A stretch of 64,000 nucleotides of DNA from Cellulophaga sp. Hel_I_12. Lineage in GTDB: Bacteria; Bacteroidota; Bacteroidia; Flavobacteriales; Flavobacteriaceae. Made by a program: the position numbers and the translations under genes. Of the stretch, positions 56,374 to 64,000 are shown in pieces. The notes beneath the pieces were generated by a model. It searched no databases. It worked only from the letters and a program-made list of their open reading frames with translations, and was not told the origin of the DNA. Within the stretch, counting starts at the first letter, position 1. Each line of letters opens with the position of its first letter. The DNA is taken from the NCBI RefSeq assembly GCF_000799565.1, contig NZ_JUHB01000001.1:3227501-3291500 (forward strand). The letters run 5' to 3'.

Positions 56374-56907
56374 ATGAATTTTTTGGAAAATTTAAAATTT
56401 ACGACATCAAAAGGTAAAGATACAATAGCACCTAAAGAATCTATCTATACCATTAGCATAAACGATATACACGGTACACCGCTAGTATTAGAAAAATTTA
56501 AAGGAAAGTACATTTTATTTGTAAACGTGGCATCAGAATGTGGTTTTACAAGCCAGTATTCTGACCTTCAAAAGTTGTATAAAGCTTACCAAGAGAAGTT
56601 AGTTATAATTGGTGCTCCATGCAATCAGTTTGGAGGGCAAGAGCCTGGAGATGAAAACCAAATCACATCGTTTTGCGAGCTTAATTTTGGGGTCAGTTTT
56701 CCCTTAACCGAAAAGTTGGCTGTAAAAGGCCCAAGTCAACATCCTTTATACCAATGGCTTACCGATAAAAATAAAAATGGAAAAAAGAGTAGTACGGTAA
56801 AGTGGAACTTTCAGAAATATCTTGTGGATGATACAGGGCATCTAGTGGATGTATTTTATTCGATTACAAAACCATTAAGTACTAAAATAACCAAATACTT
56901 CAAATAA
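56374..56907 (+). CDS. Glutathione peroxidase family protein
   Basis: A 177-aa thiol peroxidase of the glutathione peroxidase family. The peroxidatic Cys56 is in NVASECGFTSQY, and the Gln and Trp of the catalytic tetrad are in NQFGGQEPG and KWNFQKYLV. It is the cysteine form, not selenocysteine. There is no signal peptide, so it acts in the cytoplasm, probably with thioredoxin. It is in the operon with photolyases, fitting a role against light-induced peroxides. Confidence 0.93.
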   Translation: MNFLENLKFTTSKGKDTIAPKESIYTISINDIHGTPLVLEKFKGKYILFVNVASECGFTSQYSDLQKLYKAYQEKLVIIGAPCNQFGGQEPGDENQITSFCELNFGVSFPLTEKLAVKGPSQHPLYQWLTDKNKNGKKSSTVKWNFQKYLVDDTGHLVDVFYSITKPLSTKITKYFK

Positions 56908-56924
56908 GAAATTTATTTAAAATA

Positions 56925-57344
56925 ATGGCTTCAGTTAAAAAACCAGACTATGTAGTTTTTGATGCAGATAAAGAAAAATATGATGCAGCCTTAAAACCCT
57001 ATGCCACAAGTGTAGGAGCTCCGGTGATTACTACGCAAGATACCGTTTCTTGGAAAAATCGAAATATTCACCAAGTAAATAAACAAATTGGTGCAAAGTA
57101 CCAGGAGCTAAAAGCGGAGTTCGATGGCTTAATGGAGCAGTTTGAGTACAATAACTTGGTGTACAGTGCTTCATTTAATTTTGAGCCTATTGTTGGTTTT
57201 ACCTATTATTTATACAGAAATGCTGCGGAAGAAGCCTTCTTATCCGTAATTGCGCCTGATGAATGTAACTTTGATTATATAGGTACTTTTAAATTAAATG
57301 CGGATAAAATTTGGCAAAAAATTAAACATACAGACGAAAAATAA
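56925..57344 (+). CDS. DUF2452 protein
   Basis: A 139-aa protein that I place in DUF2452 by KKPDYVVFDADKEKYDAALKPY and SVGAPVITTQDTVSWKNR. It has no signal peptide. Function is unknown; it lies in the operon 17 bases after the peroxidase gene and two bases before TIGR03643. Confidence 0.83.
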   Translation: MASVKKPDYVVFDADKEKYDAALKPYATSVGAPVITTQDTVSWKNRNIHQVNKQIGAKYQELKAEFDGLMEQFEYNNLVYSASFNFEPIVGFTYYLYRNAAEEAFLSVIAPDECNFDYIGTFKLNADKIWQKIKHTDEK

Positions 57345-57346
57345 GC

Positions 57347-57628
57347 ATGGATAATAATTTTACAGAACGACAAGCGGATAGAATTATAGAAATGGCTTGG
57401 GAAGATAGAACCCCTTTTGAAGCCATCGAATTTCAATTTGGATTGCCCGAAAAGGAAGTTATTAAGTTTATGCGTGCTAACTTAAAAGAATCAAGTTTTA
57501 AACGCTGGCGTAAAAGAGTAAACAGTGGTGTAAGTCAAAAACATCTAAAAAAGCGTAATCCGGAAATAAGCAGGTTTAAATGTTCAAGACAAAAAGCGAT
57601 TTCAGGAAATAAAATTAGCAAGCGTTAA
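57347..57628 (+). CDS. TIGR03643 family protein
   Basis: A 93-aa basic protein with ERQADRIIEMAWEDRTPFEAI and LPEKEVIKFMR, typical of TIGR03643, which is commonly found beside photolyase/cryptochrome genes. It shares its final base with the ATG of the next gene (57628). The lysine/arginine-rich C-terminus suggests a nucleic acid contact, but no function is proven. Confidence 0.85.
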   Translation: MDNNFTERQADRIIEMAWEDRTPFEAIEFQFGLPEKEVIKFMRANLKESSFKRWRKRVNSGVSQKHLKKRNPEISRFKCSRQKAISGNKISKR

Positions 57629-58734
57629 TGGCAAAGCACATTCCAAACTTTCCTACAGACTATGACGCAATTTTACAGCGAATAGCTAATGTAAGCCCCA
57701 AGGAGTACGCAAAATCTCGAAACTATATTGATGGAGCTGTTAGCTATTTATCACCTTATATTTCAAGAGGAGTTGTTTCGACAAAGCAGGTTTTTCAATT
57801 GGTGTTAGCAAAGGGCTATGCTCCAAACTCTATTGAAAAATTTATTCAAGAGTTGGCCTGGAGAGATTATTGGCAGCAAGTTTGGAGGGTAAAAAGCAAC
57901 GAAATAAACACCGATTTAAAACATGAGCAACAATCGGTTATCAATCACGAAATGCCTTCAGCTATTCTTGAAGCGACTACCGAAATTGAAGCTATAGACG
58001 AAGCTATTGCCGCATTTTATGAAACTGGATACCTGCATAACCATGTACGCATGTACTTGGCCTCCATCAGTTGTAATGTGGCCCAGAGTCATTGGAAACA
58101 TCCTGCACAATGGATGTATTACCATTTATTAGATGGCGATTGGGCAAGCAATGCGCTTAGTTGGCAATGGGTGGTTGGGGCAAACAGCAATAAAAAGTAC
58201 TATGCAAATCAGGAAAATATAAATAGGTATTGCCATACCCATCAAAACAATACCTTTTTAGATGTGGATTATGAGGCACTTCCTGAAATGGCGATTCCTA
58301 CTGTTTTAAAAGCAACCGTACAGGCCAAATTAGTGACTCCATTACCTCTTAAAACCCCTATACAAGTAGATCAAACGAAACCTAGTTGTATTTATAACTA
58401 CTATAATTTAGACCCCATTTGGCGAAAAGAAGAAGCTGTGAATCGCATTCTTTTGTTAGAACCATCAGTTTTTGAACAGTATCCAATAGGACAAAAAGCG
58501 GTCGATTTTATGTTGGCCTTGGCTAAAAACATACCTAATATTCAAGTATACGTTGGTGAGTTCACTGAATTATTGAAAGAATACCAACTTTCGAAATTAT
58601 ATTACAAGGAACACCCTTTAAATACAAAGTATACAGGAACAGAAGACACTAGAGATTGGATGTTTGGTGTGAAAGGGTATTATCCTTCATTTTTTGCTTT
58701 TTGGAAGAAATGTAAAAAGGAATTACGATTTTAA
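57628..58734 (+). CDS. Photolyase-like FAD-binding protein with apparently permuted domain order
   Basis: A 368-aa protein. Residues about 1-230 match the helical FAD-binding half of photolyases, with the N-terminal SYLSPYISRGVVS, WRDYWQQVWR and the WASNALSWQWVVGANSNKKYYAN segment. The usual N-terminal antenna-binding alpha/beta half is absent in front of it. After a linker, residues about 265-330 read RILLLEPSVFEQYPIGQKA and VYVGEFTELLKEY, which resemble the antenna domain start of the photolyase encoded at 59516 ([19 protein letters not shown]). The domain order is thus likely reversed. Overlap by one base with the gene before suggests coupling. Confidence 0.8.
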   Translation: MAKHIPNFPTDYDAILQRIANVSPKEYAKSRNYIDGAVSYLSPYISRGVVSTKQVFQLVLAKGYAPNSIEKFIQELAWRDYWQQVWRVKSNEINTDLKHEQQSVINHEMPSAILEATTEIEAIDEAIAAFYETGYLHNHVRMYLASISCNVAQSHWKHPAQWMYYHLLDGDWASNALSWQWVVGANSNKKYYANQENINRYCHTHQNNTFLDVDYEALPEMAIPTVLKATVQAKLVTPLPLKTPIQVDQTKPSCIYNYYNLDPIWRKEEAVNRILLLEPSVFEQYPIGQKAVDFMLALAKNIPNIQVYVGEFTELLKEYQLSKLYYKEHPLNTKYTGTEDTRDWMFGVKGYYPSFFAFWKKCKKELRF

Positions 58735-58744
58735 AAGAAAGCTT

Positions 58745-59377
58745 ATGCATTACACAAAGCAAGAAATAGAACAATTAGATCGTGTGCAACGCATCAAGTT
58801 TATCAATGCGGTTTCAGGAGTAAAAGCAGCTAATTTAATTGGAACAATTTCTGAAAAGGGAATCACAAATGTTGCTATTTTCAATTCGGTGATGCATTTG
58901 GGTAGCGATCCTGCATTAATGGGTTTTATTTTACGTCCGGTGGGTGATGTGCCGCGCCATACCTACGAAAATATGCTAAAAAATGGTAGCTACACGATTA
59001 ATCATGTCAACACTTCCATCATAAAAAAAGCACATTATACCTCTGCTAAATTTGATGATGGCGAATCGGAGTTTCGGCATTGTGCACTTACGGAAGAGTT
59101 TGTGGATGGGATAGTAGCTCCCTTCGTAAAAGAAAGTCACTTAAAAATAGGTTTAAAATATATCGAATCGATTCCCATAGAACGTAATGGCACCATCTTG
59201 GTTATCGGTGAAATAGAACATTTAATAATCCCTCAAAATGCCATTAGAGAGGCCGACGATATTGATTTATCGGAAATCAATTCTGTGGGAATCTCGGGTT
59301 TAAATACCTATTATGACCTAAAGAAGCTGGAGCGATTCCCTTATGTGAGAAGAAATGAAGTTCCAGATTTCAAGTAA
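58745..59377 (+). CDS. Flavin reductase family protein
   Basis: A 210-aa flavoprotein of the flavin reductase / DIM6-NTAB family, with a split-barrel FMN-binding core: [21 protein letters not shown] and [11 protein letters not shown] in the centre. The ATG at 58745 is chosen because the longer frame would start inside the photolyase-like gene. It could supply reduced flavin to the photolyases or act on other substrates; the operon position favours the first. Ten bases after the previous stop. Confidence 0.86.
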   Translation: MHYTKQEIEQLDRVQRIKFINAVSGVKAANLIGTISEKGITNVAIFNSVMHLGSDPALMGFILRPVGDVPRHTYENMLKNGSYTINHVNTSIIKKAHYTSAKFDDGESEFRHCALTEEFVDGIVAPFVKESHLKIGLKYIESIPIERNGTILVIGEIEHLIIPQNAIREADDIDLSEINSVGISGLNTYYDLKKLERFPYVRRNEVPDFK

Positions 59378-59382
59378 AAAAA

Positions 59383-59529
59383 ATGAAAAAACAATACCTA
59401 CCAGAAAAAATATGCGTGGTTTGCGACCGACCCTTTTCATGGCGAAAAAAATGGGAGAAAAACTGGGATGAGGTAAAGTACTGTAGCGATAAATGTAGAA
59501 TGCATAAAAAGACCCATGTCAAAAACTAA
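59383..59529 (+). CDS. DUF2256 zinc ribbon protein
   Basis: A 48-aa protein that begins [20 protein letters not shown] and has a second cysteine pair YCSDKC, so it forms a CxxC...CxxxC zinc ribbon. DUF2256 is a frequent neighbour or fusion partner of cryptochrome genes. It starts five bases after the flavin reductase stop and overlaps the photolyase gene by 14 bases. Confidence 0.85.
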   Translation: MKKQYLPEKICVVCDRPFSWRKKWEKNWDEVKYCSDKCRMHKKTHVKN

Positions 59530-61009
59530 GCATAAAAAAGTTCATCTTATATTTCCCCATCAACTGTTTAAAGAAAATCCACTTTTTAAACACCAATATC
59601 CTATTTATTTAGTGGAAGAGTTTCTTTTTTTTAAGCAATATCCCTTTCACAAACAAAAAATAGCGTTCCATAGAGCTACTATGAAATTCTACGAAGCTTA
59701 TTTAAAAGAGAATGGCTTTGAGGTGCATTATATAGCGGCACAAGATAAAATTGCAGATATTCGTGAATTAATACCCTATTTAAAAAATGATGGAGTTCAA
59801 GAAATAAATTATATCAATCCGGTTGATAATTGGTTAGAAAAACGCCTAGCCACTAGCGCCTCATCCCTAGGTATAAAACAAAATAGTTTTGAATCGCCTT
59901 TGTTCTTAAGTTCAAATGATGCTTTAAAAGATTTTTTTAAGCCTGATAAAAAAAAGTTTCACCAAACTACTTTTTACACCAATGAACGTAAAAAGCGTAA
60001 TATTCTAATCGTTGGAGATGAGCAGCCAGAAGGCGGTAAATGGACTTACGATACCGAAAACCGAAAAAAATATCCAACTAAAAAGCAAGCCCCTAATATT
60101 CAATTTCCCGATACGGACGATTTTTATAAAGAAGCTAAAACCTACGTGGAAACTAATTTTTCTAAGAATTACGGAGAACTTTCAGACAGCTTTCGCTACC
60201 CAAATACCTTTGCAAAAACTGAAAAATGGTTTGCTGATTTTTTAAGCCAACGATTTTTAGAGTTCGGAACCTTTGAAGATGCCATTGTGAAGCACAATTC
60301 AATTTTGCATCACAGTGTAGTAAGCCCAATGTTAAATATAGGCTTAATTACACCAGAAGAAATAATTGATAAGGCAGTATTATTTGCAACAGAAAATGAT
60401 ATTCCCATAAATTCTACCGAAGGCTTCGTACGGCAAATTGTAGGATGGAGAGAGTTTATACGTGGAATTTATGTAAGTAAAGGAAGTTATGAACGCACCA
60501 AGAATTTCTGGGGTTTTAAACGCAAAATACCAAAGTCATTTTACGAGGGAACAACAGGTATTGAACCCTTAGACGATACTATTAAAAGTGTTCTTAAAAC
60601 CGGCTATTGCCATCATATAGAACGCTTAATGATAGTAGGTAACTTTATGCTGTTGTGTGAATTTGATCCCGATGAAGTGTACCAATGGTTTATGGAGCTC
60701 TTTATCGATGCCTATGATTGGGTTATGGTACCTAATGTATATGGTATGAGTCAATTTTCAGATGGGGGTCTAATGGCAACCAAACCCTATATTAGCGGAA
60801 GTAATTATCTAATGAAAATGAGTAATTATCAAAAAGGAGCGTGGCAAGAAACTTGGGATGGACTTTTTTGGCGTTTTATGCACGTGCATCGAGAATTTTT
60901 CCTTTCAAATCCGCGATTAAGCATGTTGGTTAGGATGTATGACAAAATGCCTGAGGATAAGAAGAATAGTCACCAACAAAATGCAAATTTGTTTTTAAAT
61001 CAGCTGTGA
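59516..61009 (+). CDS. FeS-BCP (PhrB/CryB-like) photolyase without the iron-sulphur cysteines
   Basis: A 497-aa protein of the bacterial (6-4) photolyase/cryptochrome FeS-BCP type. The N-terminal alpha/beta domain has [19 protein letters not shown], and the C-terminal catalytic domain has [26 protein letters not shown] and [22 protein letters not shown]. The motif YCxxC that binds the [4Fe-4S] cluster in Agrobacterium PhrB reads Y438-Q439-K440-G441-A442 here, and only two cysteines occur in the whole protein, so a cluster cannot form. It probably repairs (6-4) photoproducts by light; activity is inferred. Its start overlaps DUF2256 by 14 bases. Confidence 0.9.
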   Translation: MSKTKHKKVHLIFPHQLFKENPLFKHQYPIYLVEEFLFFKQYPFHKQKIAFHRATMKFYEAYLKENGFEVHYIAAQDKIADIRELIPYLKNDGVQEINYINPVDNWLEKRLATSASSLGIKQNSFESPLFLSSNDALKDFFKPDKKKFHQTTFYTNERKKRNILIVGDEQPEGGKWTYDTENRKKYPTKKQAPNIQFPDTDDFYKEAKTYVETNFSKNYGELSDSFRYPNTFAKTEKWFADFLSQRFLEFGTFEDAIVKHNSILHHSVVSPMLNIGLITPEEIIDKAVLFATENDIPINSTEGFVRQIVGWREFIRGIYVSKGSYERTKNFWGFKRKIPKSFYEGTTGIEPLDDTIKSVLKTGYCHHIERLMIVGNFMLLCEFDPDEVYQWFMELFIDAYDWVMVPNVYGMSQFSDGGLMATKPYISGSNYLMKMSNYQKGAWQETWDGLFWRFMHVHREFFLSNPRLSMLVRMYDKMPEDKKNSHQQNANLFLNQL

Positions 61010-61356
61010 TTTTACCTTTTGGTGATTACGATAACCTATAAAATTAGGAATATTAAAACCTATTTGGTTAAAATAGTGTTATAATGTTTAAACATTGCTT
61101 AAAATAAATAAACATTTTGTATTATTGTTAATAAAATTTAATGCTTAGTTGTCATTTTATTTGGTAAACAATGCTAGCTAAAATATGTTTGCTAACTGCT
61201 ATAGTATAAAAGCGCTAGAATAGTTAGGTTATCGTATTTTTAAATTATTTGTTTTGATTTAAATCATTCTAAATAATAGGGAAAACGGTACCAAATAGAG
61301 CCTAAAACATAGCATTAAATCAATAATAATAAATTAACTATAAACGATTTAGATTT
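61010..61356. other. Long AT-rich gap with a second copy of the operon element
   Basis: This 347-base stretch holds no open frame of note. Its main structure is the two-part element at 61078-61123 (identical 14- and 15-base words to the one before 56193) and the palindrome AATGTTTAAACATT at 61083-61096. From the element to the ATG at 61357 is 233 bases, a long leader if transcription starts there. Confidence 0.5.
61078..61123 (+). promoter_or_regulatory. Two-part upstream element, second copy
   Basis: GTTATAATGTTTAA at 61078-61091 and TAAACATTTTGTATT at 61109-61123, spaced exactly as in the copy at 56104-56149. The palindrome AATGTTTAAACATT covers 61083-61096. It lies upstream of the small gene at 61357. 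Confidence 0.6.
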
Positions 61357-61578
61357 ATGGATGCAATGGATAGAGCCTTAGAGTTCGAAAGCCGTAAAAT
61401 GTCCGGTATGACCACAAGTGATAGAGTAGAATCATCTAGAGAGGTAAAGGCATTAATATTAGAGCTTAATGAAATATATAAGAAAGATAAAAACGAAGAG
61501 ATTATGGATGTCATGAAAAGACTTACCGTGATAAAACGTAAAATTGAAAAACGTTTGTTGGGAAGACCAACAGCTTAA
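61357..61578 (+). CDS. Small conserved-looking protein of unknown function
   Basis: A 73-aa, highly charged, helical protein starting MDAMDRALEFESRKMSGM with the conserved-looking ESSREVKALILELNEIYKK. I do not recognise a family. It is preceded, at a distance, by the same two-part element as the light-stress operon and so may share its control. A terminator follows closely. The absence of a signal peptide and its size suggest a small regulator or chaperone, but no function can be given. Confidence 0.62.
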   Translation: MDAMDRALEFESRKMSGMTTSDRVESSREVKALILELNEIYKKDKNEEIMDVMKRLTVIKRKIEKRLLGRPTA

Positions 61579-61601
61579 GCTATAATTTTTTACTCAGAAG
61601 C

Positions 61602-61638
61602 AAAGCGCAAAAAAAATTAATTTTTTTTGCGCTTTTTT
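61602..61638. terminator. Bidirectional terminator with a 34-bp perfect palindrome
   Basis: AAAGCGC followed by eight A and TT, then its complement, form a perfect palindrome at 61602-61635, with a GCGC core on each side and a T-run to 61638. It lies between the converging genes at 61357 and 61671 and could end both transcripts. Confidence 0.83.
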
Positions 61639-61670
61639 ATACTTTTTAAGCAGAAGACTTGGAGTAGGTC

Positions 61671-62651
61671 TTAGGGTAGTTCTGTTTCGTTTTTAGTGAT
61701 ATGTATAATGGCATCTCCTTGATTTACGATAGGCGATTGGTTTACACAAATCACATGACCAGAGAAGTTTGATTTTTGTATTTTATCAAAATTTCCGAAG
61801 GGATCCGACACACTTCCTAAGCTATCACCGACCTTTACATATTGCCCAAGTTGAACCGTAGGATGGAAAAGTCCAGAAAATTTGGCTCTTATCCATGTGG
61901 AATCTTCTACAAGAAACAAGGTGTCGGGTTTAGGAATTAATGAAGAGAGCTCTTTTTGAAAACTCCTAATCCCTAATTCTTGCATGACCCTTAGTGCACC
62001 GGATATACCGGTTCTGGTGATGACAGGATTAATATTTAACGATTTACCTCCCTCAAATAGCAATACTTTTTTGTCTAGCTTATAAAGGGTCTCTCTAAAA
62101 GATTTTTCTCTTTTAGCACTCTTAATAATAAAGCTAGTCCCAAAGGTTTTAGCTAATTGAAGACTTTCATGATCGTTTTTTCCAATTCGTATTTGAGGGC
62201 TATTAAAGCGGCTATCGCCTCCCGTATGAAAATCGATACAATAGCTTATGTGAGGTACAATCTCTTTCACAATATGATAGGCAAATCTGCTGGCTAATGA
62301 TCCTGTACGCGTACCCGGAAAAACACGATTTAAGTCTCTTCCATCGGGGAATTCTCTAGTTTGACTTAAAAATCCGAAAACATTTACAACAGGAATACAT
62401 ATAACCATTCCTGCATTTGGAATATGGTATTTTTTAGCAATTATTTTCCGAACAATCTCAACACCATTTACCTCGTTGCCATGAATGCCTCCCGTAAATA
62501 AAATTGAAGGCCCTTTTAGTTTGGCTCTAGATATAATAATAGGAACTTCAATGCTGGTACCGGTATGTAATTTCGCAATATTTAAAGAAAGCTGATAGGT
62601 TTTACCAGGTAAAATAGTTTCTCCTAGTATTTTAACTTTATTACTCGGCAT
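61671..62651 (-). CDS. Succinylglutamate desuccinylase/aspartoacylase family zinc hydrolase
   Basis: A 326-aa zinc carboxypeptidase-like protein. Zinc ligands are H57 and E60 in [10 protein letters not shown] and H142 in CIDFHTGG; substrate-contact Arg residues lie in [12 protein letters not shown] (105 and 109). The C-terminal part (about 250-326) looks like a barrel-sandwich (biotinyl-lipoyl-like) domain with [13 protein letters not shown]. The ATG at 62651 is used rather than the TTG at 62660. It overlaps the rimK stop by 11 bases. Pairing with RimK suggests it acts on peptides or amino-acid tails added by RimK; this is inference. Confidence 0.88.
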   Translation of the reverse strand: MPSNKVKILGETILPGKTYQLSLNIAKLHTGTSIEVPIIISRAKLKGPSILFTGGIHGNEVNGVEIVRKIIAKKYHIPNAGMVICIPVVNVFGFLSQTREFPDGRDLNRVFPGTRTGSLASRFAYHIVKEIVPHISYCIDFHTGGDSRFNSPQIRIGKNDHESLQLAKTFGTSFIIKSAKREKSFRETLYKLDKKVLLFEGGKSLNINPVITRTGISGALRVMQELGIRSFQKELSSLIPKPDTLFLVEDSTWIRAKFSGLFHPTVQLGQYVKVGDSLGSVSDPFGNFDKIQKSNFSGHVICVNQSPIVNQGDAIIHITKNETELP

Positions 62652-63516
62652 TTCGTTCAAGATATTTTATGATTTGTCCTGCAATATCTTTTCCAGTCGC
62701 ATGCTCTATACCTTCTAAGCCTGGTGATGAGTTTACCTCTAAAATTAAAGGACCTCTAGCAGATTGCAGCATATCAACACCAGCAATACCTAATCCTAGA
62801 GATTTTGCGGCACGTATGGCAGCGTTTTCTTCCTCATCCGACAGTTCTATAATATTGGCAGATCCACCACGGTGTAAATTAGATCTAAATTCACCCTCCT
62901 TGGCTTGTCGTTTCATGGCACCAACAACCACACCATCTACAACAAAAGCTCTGATATCTGCCCCTTTTGCTTCTTTAATAAATTCTTGTACGATCACCCT
63001 GGCCTGTAATCCGTTAAATGCTTCTAAAATAGATTCAGCAGAATTTCTATTATCTGCCAACATAACGCCTAAACCTTGAGTTCCTTCTAATAATTTAATC
63101 ACTAATGGGGCGCCACCCACTTTATCAATAATACCACTCACTTCTTTCGAATAGTTACTAAAAACTGTTTTGGGTAGGCCCAAACCTGCTCGAGACAGTA
63201 TTTGTAAACTTCTTAGTTTATCTCGAGACCGTACCAAAGCCTGAGATTCTGTCGCCGAAAAAACTTTCATCATTTCAAATTGGCGAACTACAGCGGTTCC
63301 GTAAAAGGTAAATGAAGCTCCAATCCTTGGGATAATAGCATTAATATCAGTTATTTCTTCCCCTTTATAAATAATGCCAGGTTTCTTTTTTTCGATAACT
63401 AAATCGCATTTCGTATGGTTAATCACAACAACCTCATGGCCTTTTTTCTCACCAGCTTCTACAAGCCTTTTGGTAGAATACAAGTTTTGATTGGCAGATA
63501 ATATAGCAATTTTCAT
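62641..63516 (-). CDS. rimK: Ribosomal protein S6--L-glutamate ligase RimK-type ATP-grasp enzyme
   Basis: RimK adds glutamate residues to the C-terminus of ribosomal protein S6 in E. coli. The 291-aa protein is close to it along its whole length: [41 protein letters not shown], the ATP-grasp strand stretch [32 protein letters not shown] and [13 protein letters not shown] near the end. The ATG at 63516 matches the E. coli start; an in-frame ATG nine bases further out (63525) is also possible. It overlaps the hydrolase gene by 11 bases. A TATCTTTG element lies upstream at 63672-63679. Confidence 0.93.
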   Translation of the reverse strand: MKIAILSANQNLYSTKRLVEAGEKKGHEVVVINHTKCDLVIEKKKPGIIYKGEEITDINAIIPRIGASFTFYGTAVVRQFEMMKVFSATESQALVRSRDKLRSLQILSRAGLGLPKTVFSNYSKEVSGIIDKVGGAPLVIKLLEGTQGLGVMLADNRNSAESILEAFNGLQARVIVQEFIKEAKGADIRAFVVDGVVVGAMKRQAKEGEFRSNLHRGGSANIIELSDEEENAAIRAAKSLGLGIAGVDMLQSARGPLILEVNSSPGLEGIEHATGKDIAGQIIKYLERNAE

Positions 63517-63670
63517 GTTTTTCATGTTTTTCTAAGAAATAAGTAAAGGATATTTGGTGGTTAAAACGCGTGCACTAATCATAAATACTAAACTAAAGAA
63601 TAATGCCAAGGTTCAAATTGATTTTTGGGTATAAAAATTTAAAGTACTAAAAAACTCTCATTTACCTGTG

Positions 63671-63901
63671 TCAAAGATACTTTTTTAAATCTAAGTTTTT
63701 TATTTGATTAGGATAAGGTAGTATTTTGTTGGGCTGATTGACCTTTAAAGGATCATCAACATTCACAAGTTCCTTATAAGTAAAAGTGGGACCATTGGCT
63801 AATTTAGAAACCATGGTAGTGCTAGATTCACAATCGCACTCAATAGCGGCTAGTGTAATAGCTACTTCACCAACTTGGATAGCATCATTACAATAGATTA
63901 T
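63671..63901 (-). pseudogene. Unidentified open-frame remnant at the right end
   Basis: A minus-strand frame of 76 codons plus stop, ending with TGA at 63673-63671, that lacks any ATG before the Met of MVSKLANGP (63814). The codon use looks like coding sequence and includes NVDDPLKVNQPNKILPYPNQ, but I recognise no family. It could be the decayed tail of a gene whose 5' part is lost, because an in-frame TAA precedes it at 63904-63902. The frame ends 155 bases upstream of the rimK start and overlaps a rimK promoter candidate. Confidence 0.3.
63672..63679 (-). promoter_or_regulatory. Candidate -7 element TATCTTTG upstream of rimK
   Basis: On the minus strand TATCTTTG matches the consensus. It is about 155 bases before the rimK ATG, which is long, and it also encodes the end of the open-frame remnant. 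Weak call. Confidence 0.3.
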
Positions 63902-64000
63902 TTAAATTTAAGTCGAGAAATTGACGACAAAGGTCTTCCTATTTATTTGTGAAAATCGTCAACATGCTAATGATTGTAAATTTCAAAGGGTTACTAGGAA

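Larger units (their letters stand above)
63526..64000. other. Right end of window without a complete gene
   Basis: Nothing coding-like on the plus strand. On the minus strand a 77-codon open frame (63671-63901) is the only coding-like part. TTGACGA (63921-63927) and TCGTCAA (63956-63962) form a 7-bp inverted repeat of doubtful meaning. Confidence 0.4.

Noticed and set aside
1..64000. tRNA, rRNA, insertion sequence, integrase or phage genes
   Set aside because: None was recognised by reading; a tRNA or transposase search by computation would be needed to be sure.

Overview
The window is a 64 kb piece of an AT-rich chromosome from the Bacteroidota, almost certainly a marine member of the Flavobacteriaceae. 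The evidence is the type IX secretion (T9SS) and gliding gene sprA, PorP/SprF-like proteins, a secreted protein with a CHU_C (type B) sorting domain, flavobacterial promoter elements of the TAnnTTTG type, no obvious Shine-Dalgarno sequences, and lineage-specific small proteins (Lacal_2735 type). The genus cannot be fixed from the sequence alone. No rRNA, tRNA, CRISPR array, insertion sequence or prophage gene was seen.

Layout. 1-8.4 kb: a truncated acyl-CoA oxidase/dehydrogenase diverges from ruvB, followed by an orphan cytochrome P450, a converging Nat-type ABC exporter pair, queG and a sugar MFS permease. 8.5-18.7 kb: malic enzyme (maeB), ruvA and the giant T9SS translocon gene sprA. 18.9-27.1 kb: gcvH, a VanZ-like gene, two tandem tonB genes, then a respiratory oxidase assembly block (ctaB, two subunit III genes, subunit IV, a cysteine-less Sco-like protein, Sco, a DUF420/CtaM-like protein and a small CxxC membrane protein). 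27.3-36.9 kb: a duplicated MacAB-TolC type export system (permease-permease-adaptor, then ATPase-permease-permease-adaptor-TolC). 37-47.6 kb: housekeeping genes (tsaB, mscS, dodecin, a duplicated-domain Nfu, an orphan PorP, a secreted VWA protein, a LytS/LytTR two-component pair, gamma carbonic anhydrase, fabD). 47.7-53.6 kb: a T9SS surface module (CHU_C-type secreted protein, PorP/SprF, TPR-PD40-OmpA protein). 53.6-56 kb: SanA-like protein and an S41 peptidase lipoprotein.

56.1-61.6 kb is the most interesting part: an eight-gene, tightly packed probable operon for light and UV/oxidative stress (Lacal_2735 protein, glutathione peroxidase, DUF2452, TIGR03643, a photolyase-like protein with apparently permuted domains, flavin reductase, DUF2256 zinc ribbon, and an FeS-BCP-type photolyase that has lost the iron-sulphur cysteines). 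The same two-part upstream element, with identical 31-nt spacing, precedes both this operon and the small gene that follows it, which suggests a shared regulator. 61.7-63.5 kb: RimK ligase and an aspartoacylase-like hydrolase, overlapping on the minus strand. The last 475 bases hold only an unidentified open-frame remnant.

All function calls come from reading motifs and remembered family features; no database search was run.
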